From contig CAZKIO010000012.1 in NCBI GenBank assembly GCA_964552795.1, forward strand, positions 23,680 through 87,679: a stretch of DNA of 64,000 bases, written 5' to 3'. Below the pieces are notes generated by a model. That model searched no databases. It was not told where the DNA came from and worked only from the letters and a program-made list of their open reading frames with translations. A program made the translations under genes and the position numbers. Below are positions 53,313 to 62,198 of the stretch, one piece after another; the first letter of the stretch is position 1; each line of letters opens with the position of its first letter. Source of the stretch: JAEUHZ01 sp964552795 (GTDB taxonomy: Bacteria > Planctomycetota > UBA1135 > GCA-002686595).

Positions 53313-54941
53313 TCAATCCTCCGCGATGATCCCTTTCGGGAAGAGGTCGCCGTTGTCCTGCGTGCACAGTTCCCACGGCAGGTCCGCGACCACGTAGCTG
53401 CCCCAACGCTCGAACAGCACCGCGTAGATCGCCGGGTTGCTGATCGCATCCGCGGACGAGAACGCGATCTGGCCGTTGACGCGGATCCAGCCGGACTCGC
53501 GGCCGACCGCGCCCACGATCTCGTTCGGGTCGTTGTTGGTCGTGTCGAGGAAGCTCTCGAGGAAGCTCGAGTTGATGTCGCGCAGCTTGGGATCGTCCCA
53601 GCAGCGGAACTGGTACTGGGCCGAGAACGGCTCCTCGTTGTCGTTGTACGCCAGGATGTACACCAGCGTCGTGAAGTGGATGCCGCCGGAGAGTCCGAGC
53701 AGAACCAGGCGGCTCTCGAACACCGACGGACCGCCGCCCTCGGGGGCGCCGCCGTCCTGACCCATGAAGCGCGGGATCAGGATCTCGTCGGGCGCCTCGC
53801 TGTACTCCAGACCGTCCAGGTCGCGGACGAGGTCGCCGTCGAGGTCGGTCGGCGAGCGGTCGGCGCCCATGCCCAGGAACGAGCGCGCGTCGAGCGCGTC
53901 GCGCACGGGGTCGGACAGCATGCCGCCGCCGAAGAACATCGCCTGGCCGATCAGGTGGTTGAAGACGATCGCCTGGCCGGTGACCGGGTGCTTGGCGAAC
54001 GCGTACAGGAAGCCGCGCTCGTGGTTGGGGTTGTCCACGCGCGTCAGCACGGTGATCGTGTCGCAGGGCGTCAGGCGCCGCGTGCGGTTCGTCTCGAGGC
54101 AGGGCAGATCCGATCCGTTGGGGCCGTAGCGGCCGATGTAGACGAACTCGACGTCGACCGTGCCGTTGTAGAGGTTCAGGCCGACCTCGCTGAAGTCGCA
54201 GTTGGTGTTCGTCACCGTCACCATCGTCACCGTGTTCGGACGGTTGTCGAAGCGCGGGAACAGGAGCAGGCTGCCCGGGATGTTCGGGACGTTCGCCTCG
54301 CAGGGCTCCTTCTCGCCGACGAAGACGTAGGTCACGACGAGCTTGGCGGAGGCCTGCAGCGTGAAGCCTCCGGCCTCGTTGCCCGTGTTTCCGGTGAAGA
54401 ACGAGTTGCCCTGAGCGGCGACCGGGAACACCAGGTTGCCGGGGCCGAGGAAGCGGTCGAGCGTCAGCACGTCGAGCGGCGGCAACTGCTTGGGGGGGAT
54501 GCTGAACGTGATGACGTCAGTGTCCGCCAGGTTCGAGACCTGGAAGCCCGACGTGCCGCGGAAGTCCGCGACGCCGTCATAGGCCGTGAGCGGCGGGATC
54601 GCGACCGGGATCGAGGGGATCGACTCGAGGAGCAGCGGGGCGCCGCCCTCGTCCTGCATGCGGATCGTGCCGGTCAGCGTGGCGCCGATGGTCTGCGGCA
54701 CCGGCGAGAGGTTCTCCACCGCGACGCTGCCGAGGATCGAGGTCTCGAAGCGCACCAGGACCTGCGTCAGCGTGCCGTTCGCGGGATCGAACTTGGGGAT
54801 GGTGAGCGTGTTCGACCAGTTCGTCGTGGTCAGCGGGATCTCGGCCTGCACGGTCTGCGTGTCGGCGAGGGCCAGCGTGCCCAGGAGGGTCGAAGCAACG
54901 AGAGCGGCCAGCGCTCGGCGGACGGGGGAGATGGTGAGCAT
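53313..54941 (-). CDS. Secreted protein: choice-of-anchor E domain plus the amplified C-terminal domain (paralog)
   Basis: 542 residues from ATG 54941. Signal peptide (ALAALVASTLLGTLALA). Choice-of-anchor E domain at ~20-225 (TQTVQAEIPLTTTNWSNTL, IPKFDPANGTLTQVLV, TAYDGVADFRGTSGF). The C-terminal domain is closely similar to the gene at 51304 (LLLFPRFDNRPN, VEFVYIGRYGPN, GQAIVFNHLIGQAMFF, ILIPRFMGQD, FSAQYQFRCWDD, ESGWIRVNGQ). The two lie in tandem and are probably a duplication. It ends in a clear terminator. Function unknown. Confidence 0.82.
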   Translation of the reverse strand: MLTISPVRRALAALVASTLLGTLALADTQTVQAEIPLTTTNWSNTLTIPKFDPANGTLTQVLVRFETSILGSVAVENLSPVPQTIGATLTGTIRMQDEGGAPLLLESIPSIPVAIPPLTAYDGVADFRGTSGFQVSNLADTDVITFSIPPKQLPPLDVLTLDRFLGPGNLVFPVAAQGNSFFTGNTGNEAGGFTLQASAKLVVTYVFVGEKEPCEANVPNIPGSLLLFPRFDNRPNTVTMVTVTNTNCDFSEVGLNLYNGTVDVEFVYIGRYGPNGSDLPCLETNRTRRLTPCDTITVLTRVDNPNHERGFLYAFAKHPVTGQAIVFNHLIGQAMFFGGGMLSDPVRDALDARSFLGMGADRSPTDLDGDLVRDLDGLEYSEAPDEILIPRFMGQDGGAPEGGGPSVFESRLVLLGLSGGIHFTTLVYILAYNDNEEPFSAQYQFRCWDDPKLRDINSSFLESFLDTTNNDPNEIVGAVGRESGWIRVNGQIAFSSADAISNPAIYAVLFERWGSYVVADLPWELCTQDNGDLFPKGIIAED

Positions 54942-55286
54942 GGAGCGAGTCCCGGTTGTCGTTCGGAGGTGTGTGCCTGGATCCCGTTCGCCTCGCGCGC
55001 CGCAGGAGACCGGTGCGGCGGGGTGGGCTCGGGGGGTGGGGGCCTTCCACCAGGAAGGTTTTCCCATTTTTGCAGCTTCGTGAATAAACGTCAATAGACG
55101 GGATCTATGGCATGGAAAGACATTCCTCTTTGGGGCCTCCAGGAGCCCCTGCGCGGGGGCCGGTGCGGTCCCCAGGGCGGTCCCAGGGCGGTCTCGCGCC
55201 ACGCACGTGGCCCGGCGGGGCCGCGGGGGCCATACTTCCGGGTCCGGCCGCCCGCGCGCGGCACCGCAACCGCGTACGTGACCCTC
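54942..55286. other. Divergent intergenic region with an AT-rich promoter patch
   Basis: Separates the minus-strand secreted gene from the plus-strand TPR lipoprotein. A less G+C-rich block (about 55060-55140) stands out in this genome and carries the candidate promoter listed at 55066-55094. No gene is supported. Confidence 0.55.
55066..55094 (-). promoter_or_regulatory. Candidate sigma-70-like promoter for the 53313-54941 gene
   Basis: Minus strand: TTGACG (-35, 55094-55089), 17-base spacer, AAAAAT (-10, 55071-55066), about 125 bases upstream of ATG 54941. The -35 matches five of six and the -10 four of six consensus bases. Assigned by eye. Confidence 0.4.
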
Positions 55287-56195
55287 ATGAAGCCCGCCGC
55301 CCTGCTCTGCCTGCTCGCCTTCTCCCTCGTCACCCTTCCTGCCTGCCCCGAGGCCGGCGGGCCCAAGCCCGAGGCCGCACGGGGCGCCGCGGACCGCTGG
55401 GCCCAGGTCGAAGCCCTGGTGCGCCAGAAGGAGTGGGAGCCCGCCGTACAGGCGCTGGAGGCCATGCGGACCGGGGAGCGCGACGATCCCGAGGTGATCC
55501 TGCGGCTGGCCGAGGTGCGTCGCCTGCAGGGCGAACAGGCCAAGGCGATCCTCTTGCTGCGGGGCACGCTGGAGCGCCAGCCGGACGCGGCGGTCCTGTA
55601 CCTGCCCCTCGCGAACCTCTACCTGATGCTCGGCGACACCGCGGGCGCGCAGGCCGTGCTCCTGCGCGGGCGCGAGGCCGGCGCGGATGCGGCGCAGATC
55701 GCCCTGACGCTGGGCACGTGCCTGGGACGCATGGACGACGGCGCCGGAGCGCTCGTCGAGTTCGCCCGGGCCCGCGAAGCCGGCGCGGACGCGCGCCTGG
55801 TGCGCTACAACGAAGCGCTGGTGCTCGGCCAACTCGGCCGCCGGGCCGAGTCCCGCGAGGCCTTCGAGGAGGTCGTGCGCCTGGACCCCGCCTGGGCGCC
55901 CGGTCGGCGCGAACTGGCGCGCGCGATGATCGAGGGCGCGCCGGAAGACCGTGCGGGCGTCGAGCGCGCGCTCGACATGCTCGTCGCCGTCAGCGCCGAG
56001 CTTCCCGAGGACTGGCGCGTGCACGAGACGATCGGGGACGCCTGGCTGCTGCTGGGCGACTACGACGCGGCGATCCTCTCCTACACCGAGGCGCTGCGCC
56101 TGGGGCAGAACCCCAAGTCGGTCGAGGAACGCTACGTCGCGGCCGTGCGGCGCAAGCGCGAGGCCGCGGCCGCCGACGAGTCCGGCGCCCGCTGA
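55287..56195 (+). CDS. TPR-repeat lipoprotein
   Basis: 302 residues from ATG 55287. Lipobox LPAC in LAFSLVTLPAC (Cys20). The mature protein is about seven tetratricopeptide-like helical pairs (WEPAVQALEAMRTGERDD, AKAILLLRGTLERQPD, AGAQAVLLRGREAGAD, GALVEFARAREAGAD, AESREAFEEVVRLDPAW, AILSYTEALRLGQN). TPRs mediate protein-protein contacts; its partner is unknown. It is divergent from a secreted-domain gene. Confidence 0.85.
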   Translation: MKPAALLCLLAFSLVTLPACPEAGGPKPEAARGAADRWAQVEALVRQKEWEPAVQALEAMRTGERDDPEVILRLAEVRRLQGEQAKAILLLRGTLERQPDAAVLYLPLANLYLMLGDTAGAQAVLLRGREAGADAAQIALTLGTCLGRMDDGAGALVEFARAREAGADARLVRYNEALVLGQLGRRAESREAFEEVVRLDPAWAPGRRELARAMIEGAPEDRAGVERALDMLVAVSAELPEDWRVHETIGDAWLLLGDYDAAILSYTEALRLGQNPKSVEERYVAAVRRKREAAAADESGAR

Positions 56196-56507
56196 CCCAG
56201 TTCCGGAACGAAGCAATTTCGTAGTGCGCGCGTGCTGCGCGGTATCACTGCGGAAAAAAGCGCAGGAATGCACTTCCGTGCGTCCATCCTTTCCAGATCC
56301 CGGCGCGGAAACGCGAGAATCGCAGCGAAAGCAGATGGAAATCGCATTGACGCGTTCGGCCCGGCTTTCCCGCGCGTGCTAGCTTTCGAGTGATCGCTGG
56401 TGGCCTCGGCCGCGGACCGGTCCGCCCGGCCCCCGACCGCCCCGGCGCACGACCGCTCGATCCCCACCGCCCTAGCCATGACCTCCACCTGCCACCCCAC
56501 CTCACGC
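56196..56507. other. Gene-free region upstream of the FG-GAP lipoprotein
   Basis: About 310 bases, less G+C-rich than average. I see no RNA gene or convincing hairpin. A TTGACG at 56347 lacks a -10 at normal spacing. It probably holds the promoter of the downstream lipoprotein. Confidence 0.45.
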
Positions 56508-58262
56508 ATGCCCCGCCCGCGGCGCCACCGCGCCACGTGGCTGCTGGCGCTGGTCCTCAGCGCCTGCGGCGGCGGCGGCTCCCAATCCACGCCCTCGGGG
56601 GGCGTCCAGGTCCAGGCCGTCGTGCCCGCCAGCGGCGGCTTCGCCGGCGGCACGGCCGTCACGATCCACGGCGCGCGCTTCGCGCTCAGCACCGAGAACA
56701 TCGTCCTCTTCGGCGGCCGCCCGGCCACGGACGTGGTCGTCGTCGACGCCCAGACCCTGCAGTGCCGGACCCCGTCGGGCACGCCGGGCGCGTCCGTCGA
56801 GGTCGTCGTCCAGAACGCGCAGGGCATCGGCCGCAAGCCGGGCGGTTTCGCCTACACGCTGCCCGCCGAACCGCGCAGCGACCTCAACGGCGACGGCATC
56901 GCCGACCTCGTCGTCGCCGCCGTGGGCGATTCGACCGCAGGCGCCGGCGCCGGTGCCGTGTTCGTCTTCTTCGGCCGCTCGCAGTCGTTCCAGCTCGACG
57001 GTCTCTCGGCCGCGCAGGCCGACGTCAAGCTCGTCGGCCAGAAGGCGGGCGACGCTTTCGGCTCCTGCATCTGCACCGGCGACGTCGACGGCGACGGCAT
57101 GGACGACCTGATCGTCGGCGCGCCCAAGGCCGACGTGTTGACGGCCGAGGACGCGGGCGCGGTCTACGTGTTCCGCGGGCCGCTCGCCGCCGGCTCGGTG
57201 ATCCTGGCGCAGGCCGCCGACGTGCGCCTGACCGGCTCCATCGCCGCGCCGGGCGACGAGTTCGGCAGCTTCGCCGCCCTGGGCGACGTCACGGGCGACG
57301 GCCAGCTCGACCTCCTGGTCGGAGCGCCGCGCCACGACAACCAGACCCTCCTCGACGCGGGCTGCGCGTACGTGTTCCACGGCGGCGCGAGCTTCGCCAG
57401 CCGCAGCGCCGACAGCGCCGACCGCGCCTTCGACGGCATGGCCACGGGCGACCGCCTGGGCACGCTCGTCACCTGCGGCGACCTGGACTCGGACGGGATC
57501 GACGATCTCGTCCTGTGCGCGCCCGCCGCCGAGGCCTACGAGGCGACGGTGCTGTACGACGCCGGCGCGGTGTACGTGCTGCGCGGCGGCGCGCAACTCG
57601 CGACCGCCAGCGTCGGCTCCACGCCCTTCACCTTCCGCGGCGAGGGCGCCTGGGATCGCTTCGGCGACGCCGTGGCGCTGGCCGACCTGGACGGCGACGG
57701 CGCGAAGGACCTGATCGTGGGCGCGCCCTACAACGACGCGGGCGATCCCGACACGGGACGCGCCTACGTGTTCCCCGGCGGCCTGACCTTCGCCGGCGGC
57801 GCGGCCAGTCTGGCTCCCATCCGCTTCACCGGCGTGCCCACGCAGGGTTCCGTCGGCCGCACGCTGCGCACGGGCGACGTCGACGGCGACGGCCTCGCCG
57901 ACCTGGTCGTCGGCGCTCCGCAGGCCGACGCGGGCACCGCGGGCAACGGCCGCCTGTTCCTGTTCCTGGGCTCGAGCGCGCTCGCCAGCCGCAACGTGCT
58001 CGAGGCCGACGCATCGTTCTCCGGCGAGATCGCCGCCGGCAACGCGTTGGGTTCGGCGCTCTCGCTGCTCGACATCGACGGCGACGGGTTCGCGGACGTC
58101 GCCGCGTCGTCGCCGCTGCACGCCGGTCTGGGCCGCGTCTACCTGTGGCGCGGCGGCCAGGGCGCGCTGGTCGGCTCCAAGTTCGCCAGCCAGTGCGACG
58201 TCGAGATCACCGGGAGCAGCGCCGCGAGCCGCTTCGGCGAGGCGCTCGCGCAGGGGCAGTGA
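56508..58262 (+). CDS. Lipoprotein with IPT/TIG domain and FG-GAP beta-propeller
   Basis: 584 residues from ATG 56508 (in-frame ATGs at 56400 and 56478 are possible; this one gives an ideal lipoprotein signal with lipobox LSAC). An IPT/TIG domain follows (VQAVVPASGGFAGGTAVTIH; ENIVLFGGRPATDVVV). Seven FG-GAP repeats then form an integrin-alpha-like propeller, each with a D-x-D/N-x-DG-x-x-D-L Ca2+ loop (DLNGDGIADLVV, DVDGDGMDDLIVGAP, DLDGDGAKDLIVGAP, DIDGDGFADVAA). It is probably a surface adhesion or binding protein. A second FG-GAP-type lipoprotein converges on it 16 bases away. Confidence 0.88.
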   Translation: MPRPRRHRATWLLALVLSACGGGGSQSTPSGGVQVQAVVPASGGFAGGTAVTIHGARFALSTENIVLFGGRPATDVVVVDAQTLQCRTPSGTPGASVEVVVQNAQGIGRKPGGFAYTLPAEPRSDLNGDGIADLVVAAVGDSTAGAGAGAVFVFFGRSQSFQLDGLSAAQADVKLVGQKAGDAFGSCICTGDVDGDGMDDLIVGAPKADVLTAEDAGAVYVFRGPLAAGSVILAQAADVRLTGSIAAPGDEFGSFAALGDVTGDGQLDLLVGAPRHDNQTLLDAGCAYVFHGGASFASRSADSADRAFDGMATGDRLGTLVTCGDLDSDGIDDLVLCAPAAEAYEATVLYDAGAVYVLRGGAQLATASVGSTPFTFRGEGAWDRFGDAVALADLDGDGAKDLIVGAPYNDAGDPDTGRAYVFPGGLTFAGGAASLAPIRFTGVPTQGSVGRTLRTGDVDGDGLADLVVGAPQADAGTAGNGRLFLFLGSSALASRNVLEADASFSGEIAAGNALGSALSLLDIDGDGFADVAASSPLHAGLGRVYLWRGGQGALVGSKFASQCDVEITGSSAASRFGEALAQGQ

Positions 58263-58278
58263 GCGCGCGTCCGCACGC

Positions 58279-59646
58279 CTACTTCCAGATCTCCGGGCGG
58301 TTGCGGTAGCAGCGCAACCCGCCCATCTGCGGGCTCTCCTTCGTCGCCGGCACCGCCACGCAGACGTCGACCCATCCGTCGCCGTCGATGTCCCCGACGG
58401 TCGCGCGGCCCTTGTTGTAGGTGCCCTCGAGCCGGCCGGCCTCGGTGAAGCCGCCCTTCCCGTCGCCCAGCCAGATCACGGCCGCACGTTCGAGGCTGAT
58501 CGTGAGCAGGTCCAGGTGGCCGTCGCGGTTGAAGTCCGCCGCGACCAGGTCGCGGTAGGTGGCGTCGCGCTCCAGGCCGCTGTCGATGTGGTTCCAGCGC
58601 CGCTGTTCGGCGTCCCACTCGTACACGCCGACGTAGTCGCGCGCCTCGCCCTTGTCCAAGGGGTTGGCCAGGATGCAGCACGCCACCTGGGGCCAGGCGC
58701 CGGGACGGAAGCGGCCCGCCACGACGCTGTAGATGGAGTTGCCGATCGCCGGGTTCGGCAGGCCCGTCGAGATGTCCTCGAAGCTCATCGGTTCGCCGGC
58801 GTGGACCAGGATCACCTTCAGGCCCGCGTTGCAGGCCACGAGGACGTCGTCGATGCCGTCGCCGTTCATGTCGACGAGCTGGATCGCCTTGCCCATCGTG
58901 CGCGCCGGCAGGATCGCGGACGATTCGGGCAGGCGCGTGAACCCGCCCTTGCCGTCGCCGAACTTCAGCGAAAGGCCGCCGTCGAAGTGGGCGATGCCCG
59001 CGACGTCCACGAACTCGTCGCCGTTCAGGTTGCCCGTCGCGATGTCGAGCATCAGGAAGGCGTTCTGGATCCTCTCGGGATCGGCGCGCGTCCAGCGCAT
59101 CGCCCCGTCGTTGAGGTACACACGCAGCGCGTCGCTGTGCGCGGCCACCAGGAGATCCACGTCGCCATCGCCGTCGACGTCGGCTGCGGCGGCCGGGCCG
59201 TACTGCATGTCGCGCGGCAATCCCGGTCCCGCAACCCCGTCGACTTCGGGGCCGGCGTTGCGCAGGATCCAACTGCCGTCGGCACCCGACTCCCAGGCCG
59301 AGTAGCCGTCCTCCTCGCGGTTGCTCGCCACCAGGTCGGCGCGCCCGTCCCCGTTGAAGTCGCGCAGCAGGGGGTAACCGATCCAGGTCCCCGAGTCGGG
59401 CAGGCCCTGGTTGCGCATCTCGAAGCCCAGGACCTTGCTGGTGAATTCGCGCTGGACGCGCGGCCCCTCCCCGAGGAAGAGATCCATCGGATCCTGGCCC
59501 TTGTGCGGGGCCGCGACCGGCGCGGAAGTCGAAGCAGTTTCCGCCCCCGCAGCCGGAGCAGGGGTATTCTTTTCCGTGCAGGCCCCCAGGCAGGGGAGGC
59601 CGAGCGCCAGAAGGGTCAGGGAGTGGGGGGGAAAGGGGCGCCTCAC
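58279..59646 (-). CDS. VCBS/FG-GAP repeat lipoprotein
   Basis: 455 residues from GTG 59646. Lipobox LGACTEK. VCBS/FG-GAP repeats fill the mature protein (DFNGDGRADLVASN, DVDGDGDVDLLVAAH, DMNGDGIDDVLVAC, DFNRDGHLDLLTIS, DIDGDGWVDVCVA) and should form a Ca2+-binding propeller. A C-terminal tail GGLRCYRNRPEIWK ends it. It faces the FG-GAP/TIG lipoprotein gene and was probably derived separately, as repeat sequences differ. Confidence 0.85.
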   Translation of the reverse strand: MRRPFPPHSLTLLALGLPCLGACTEKNTPAPAAGAETASTSAPVAAPHKGQDPMDLFLGEGPRVQREFTSKVLGFEMRNQGLPDSGTWIGYPLLRDFNGDGRADLVASNREEDGYSAWESGADGSWILRNAGPEVDGVAGPGLPRDMQYGPAAAADVDGDGDVDLLVAAHSDALRVYLNDGAMRWTRADPERIQNAFLMLDIATGNLNGDEFVDVAGIAHFDGGLSLKFGDGKGGFTRLPESSAILPARTMGKAIQLVDMNGDGIDDVLVACNAGLKVILVHAGEPMSFEDISTGLPNPAIGNSIYSVVAGRFRPGAWPQVACCILANPLDKGEARDYVGVYEWDAEQRRWNHIDSGLERDATYRDLVAADFNRDGHLDLLTISLERAAVIWLGDGKGGFTEAGRLEGTYNKGRATVGDIDGDGWVDVCVAVPATKESPQMGGLRCYRNRPEIWK

Positions 59647-60107
59647 GGGGTCTCTCCGGGTTCCGGGTGGTCGGGGCTCAGGGATGGGGTAGGGTTCTAC
59701 CGGTCAGCCCGCTCTACGACCCCGGTCGTGGGCAGGCGAGCACGGAACCGTCCCAGGAGCCATCGACCGCCCCAGGCCTCCAGCCCAAGGGCATCCGCTT
59801 GCGCTCCCGAGGCGTTCCGGTCAAAATACGTCTTCCTGTGATGAACGCTGCATCTGGCCTCGGTGAGAACCTCCCCCGCGGATCGCGCACGACCCGCGCG
59901 GGCCGATCTCACCCCCGAAAGCTTGCGGCTCCCGGAGCGAGGATGGTAATCCTTTCCCTGGACCGTGAGGATTGGGAGCTCGCGACCGAAGGGTTGGAGC
60001 GAGATCCGCTGCCGCGCCGCCTCAATCCCCGTCATCCACCGGCCCCTCCGCACCGTTCCGCTGGGGTGTCCGTGTTCTAGCCCCTTCCCCTTCCCCGAGT
60101 CAGCAAC
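59647..60107. other. Divergent gene-free region, 461 bases
   Basis: Separates the VCBS lipoprotein (minus) from a secreted-domain gene (plus). A 137-codon frame (59667-60080) has no domain, signal or Shine-Dalgarno and is probably not coding. Promoters for both flanking genes should be here. Confidence 0.5.
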
Positions 60108-61169
60108 ATGAGCATCAACAAGTTCGTCCTCTCCGGGCTCACCGTCCTGGGCCTGGCCTCCGCGGCCATGGCGAACGGACGCAACCCCGCCAGCCTCCTC
60201 GTCTATCCGGAATTCGACAACCGGATGATGAACCTCACGCTTCTGACCGTGACGAACACGAACACCGACTTCACTCCCGTGGGGACCGGTTTCGCGGGTT
60301 CCGTCAGGGTCGAGTTCGTCTACATCGGCAAGTACGGGCAGAGCGGCACCACGCTCGACTGCCTGGAGTTCAACCGCGAGCACCTGCTCACGCCGAACGA
60401 CACCCTCACGCTGCTGACGTCGGCGCACAACCCGCAGCACGAGCAGGGCTTCGTCTACGTCTTCGCCAAGAACCCGAACACGGGCCAGGCGATCGTGTTC
60501 AACCACCTGATCGGCAACCTCGTCACGTTGAACGGCCTGTGGTCGCTCGACTACTCGATGAACCCGATCGCGTTCCGCGGCATCGGCTCGGGTCCGGGCA
60601 CGCCCACGGACCTGGACAACGACGGCCGTCGTGACCTCAACAACGGTCAGCCGGGAACGACCAACTACGAGTACGAAGCCGTCCCGAACGAGATCTACAT
60701 CCCGCGCTTCCTGGCGCAGGGCGGATCGTTCAACAGCGAGCTGATCCTGCTCGGCCTCTCCGGCGGCCGGGCGTTCACGACGATCGTGAACTTCTGGATC
60801 TACAACGACAACGAAGAGGCCTTCTCGGCCCAGTACCAGTTCCGCTGCTGGGATCGCGTCCGCCTGGGCACGATCAACGGCGCCTTCAACAACACGTTCC
60901 TGCAGACCACGAACCACGCCGCGAACGAGATCCTGGGCGCGTCGAGCTACGACTCGGGCTGGTTCCGCGTGTACGGCCAGACCGCGTTCTCGACCGCCGA
61001 GCAGATCAACGACCCGGCGATCTACGCGGTGCTGATCGAGATCATCGGTTCGCACGGCGCCGCGGACCTGCCGTTCGAGTCGGTCGCGACGCAGCACAAC
61101 GGTGCTCTGTTCCCGATCGGCCCCTTCGGCGACGGCGACCCCGTCCCGATGAACAACGACAACCAGTGA
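60108..61169 (+). CDS. Secreted protein: standalone copy of the amplified domain
   Basis: 353 residues from ATG 60108. The signal peptide (VLSGLTVLGLASAAMA) is followed directly by the domain found C-terminally in the genes at 51304 and 53313: NPASLLVYPEFDNRMM, VEFVYIGKYGQS, GQAIVFNHLIGN, IYIPRFLAQG, IYNDNEEAFSAQYQFRCWD, DSGWFRVYGQ, INDPAIYAVLIE, NGALFPIGPFG. No choice-of-anchor domain is present. The occurrence alone shows that the module folds independently. Function unknown. Confidence 0.82.
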   Translation: MSINKFVLSGLTVLGLASAAMANGRNPASLLVYPEFDNRMMNLTLLTVTNTNTDFTPVGTGFAGSVRVEFVYIGKYGQSGTTLDCLEFNREHLLTPNDTLTLLTSAHNPQHEQGFVYVFAKNPNTGQAIVFNHLIGNLVTLNGLWSLDYSMNPIAFRGIGSGPGTPTDLDNDGRRDLNNGQPGTTNYEYEAVPNEIYIPRFLAQGGSFNSELILLGLSGGRAFTTIVNFWIYNDNEEAFSAQYQFRCWDRVRLGTINGAFNNTFLQTTNHAANEILGASSYDSGWFRVYGQTAFSTAEQINDPAIYAVLIEIIGSHGAADLPFESVATQHNGALFPIGPFGDGDPVPMNNDNQ

Positions 61170-61321
61170 TCTGACACGGTCGGCGGTCCGGGGCCGGGAT
61201 TCCTCGCGAGGAGTCGCCGCCCGCGCCGCCGGGAACGGCTAGAGTTTGGAGCCAGCGGGGTGCGCCTCGTTGGCTCCAACTGCATTCCAACGACCACCGC
61301 ACGATCGCGTACACCGCCGCC

Positions 61322-61930
61322 ATGCAATCCCTTCCGCTGACCGCCCGACTCGCCCTCGCGCTCCTCGCTGGCACCTTGTGCCCGGCCTGCGACAAGGAGG
61401 CTCCGCCCGAATCCGCCAAGCCGGCCGCGGCCGTGCAGGCGCCCACGGCGCCCAAGCACGAACCCACCGAGGCGCGCCTGCTCGAGCGGGTCCGCGAGCG
61501 CTGGGCCCGCGCCGAGGCGGGGGACTGGGTGGCCGCGTTCGAGTACCAGGGCGCCGAGGTGCGCAAGGAACTGGGCCTGGCCCAGTACCTCGCCAAGGCC
61601 CAGCACCACACGTACAACAACGTCCGCGTCCTAGAAGTCCTGGCGCTGCAGGGCGACGTGGGATACGTGCGCGTAGGCGGCCTGTGGACGCCGACCCACC
61701 CGCAGCTCAAGCGCGTCAAGCTCGAGCCAGGCCAGACGCTCACCCAGGACATCGAGATCATCGAGACCTGGCGGTTCGCCGACGGGGACTGGTTCCTGAT
61801 GCGTCCCGACCGGCCGGAGGAGTTCTTCGAGGAGCACCCGGAGTTGCTGCGCAAGGGTGCGGGCGCGGCCGGCGGCGATGGGGCCGTCCCGCCGGCTCCG
61901 GCCGACCCCGCCGGCACGCCGCCCAAGTGA
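61322..61930 (+). CDS. Lipoprotein of unknown function
   Basis: 202 residues from ATG 61322. Lipobox CPAC in ALALLAGTLCPAC. A Pro/Ala linker precedes a compact domain (LLERVRERWARAEAGDWVAA; LAQYLAKAQHHTYNNVRV; DIEIIETWRFADGDWFLMRP) reminiscent of small SnoaL/NTF2-like or DUF4440-type folds, though not clearly one of them. The tail is Gly/Pro/Ala-rich. A two-tier hairpin follows 34 bases after the stop. Confidence 0.75.
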   Translation: MQSLPLTARLALALLAGTLCPACDKEAPPESAKPAAAVQAPTAPKHEPTEARLLERVRERWARAEAGDWVAAFEYQGAEVRKELGLAQYLAKAQHHTYNNVRVLEVLALQGDVGYVRVGGLWTPTHPQLKRVKLEPGQTLTQDIEIIETWRFADGDWFLMRPDRPEEFFEEHPELLRKGAGAAGGDGAVPPAPADPAGTPPK

Positions 61931-61963
61931 GCGCCGCCGGGCCGCCCGGCCCGGCCCCACCTT

Positions 61964-62000
61964 CCTTGTGAAAAGCCCTGATGAGGGCTGATTCACAAGG
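61964..62000 (+). terminator. Two-tier hairpin downstream of the lipoprotein gene
   Basis: CCTTGTGAA pairs with TTCACAAGG (9 bp), enclosing AGCCCT-GATG-AGGGCT (6 bp). The stem is unusually A+T-rich for this genome. It is followed by the pyrimidine-rich TTTCTTCTTCC after a short gap, so it is a plausible terminator or RNA element. Confidence 0.6.
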
Positions 62001-62198
62001 AATGTGGATTTCTTCTTCCGGGGCCGCCGCAGGGGCGGCATGATGGCCAGCGGGACGCGCCACATCCCGTGGTGCCGACCGCCCGCCAGGGTCCCGCGAC
62101 GCCTGGCGCGCCGACCAGGAGCGGGGGGGCCGGGTGGCTCCGCCCACCGGGCTGGCGAGCGGCGATCGGGGGTCCCGCCGCACGGAGGAAGGACACCG

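Noticed and set aside
59667..60080. A 137-codon open frame in the gap before 60108
   Set aside because: No signal peptide, domain or Shine-Dalgarno, with Arg/Pro/Ser-rich shadow-like composition.
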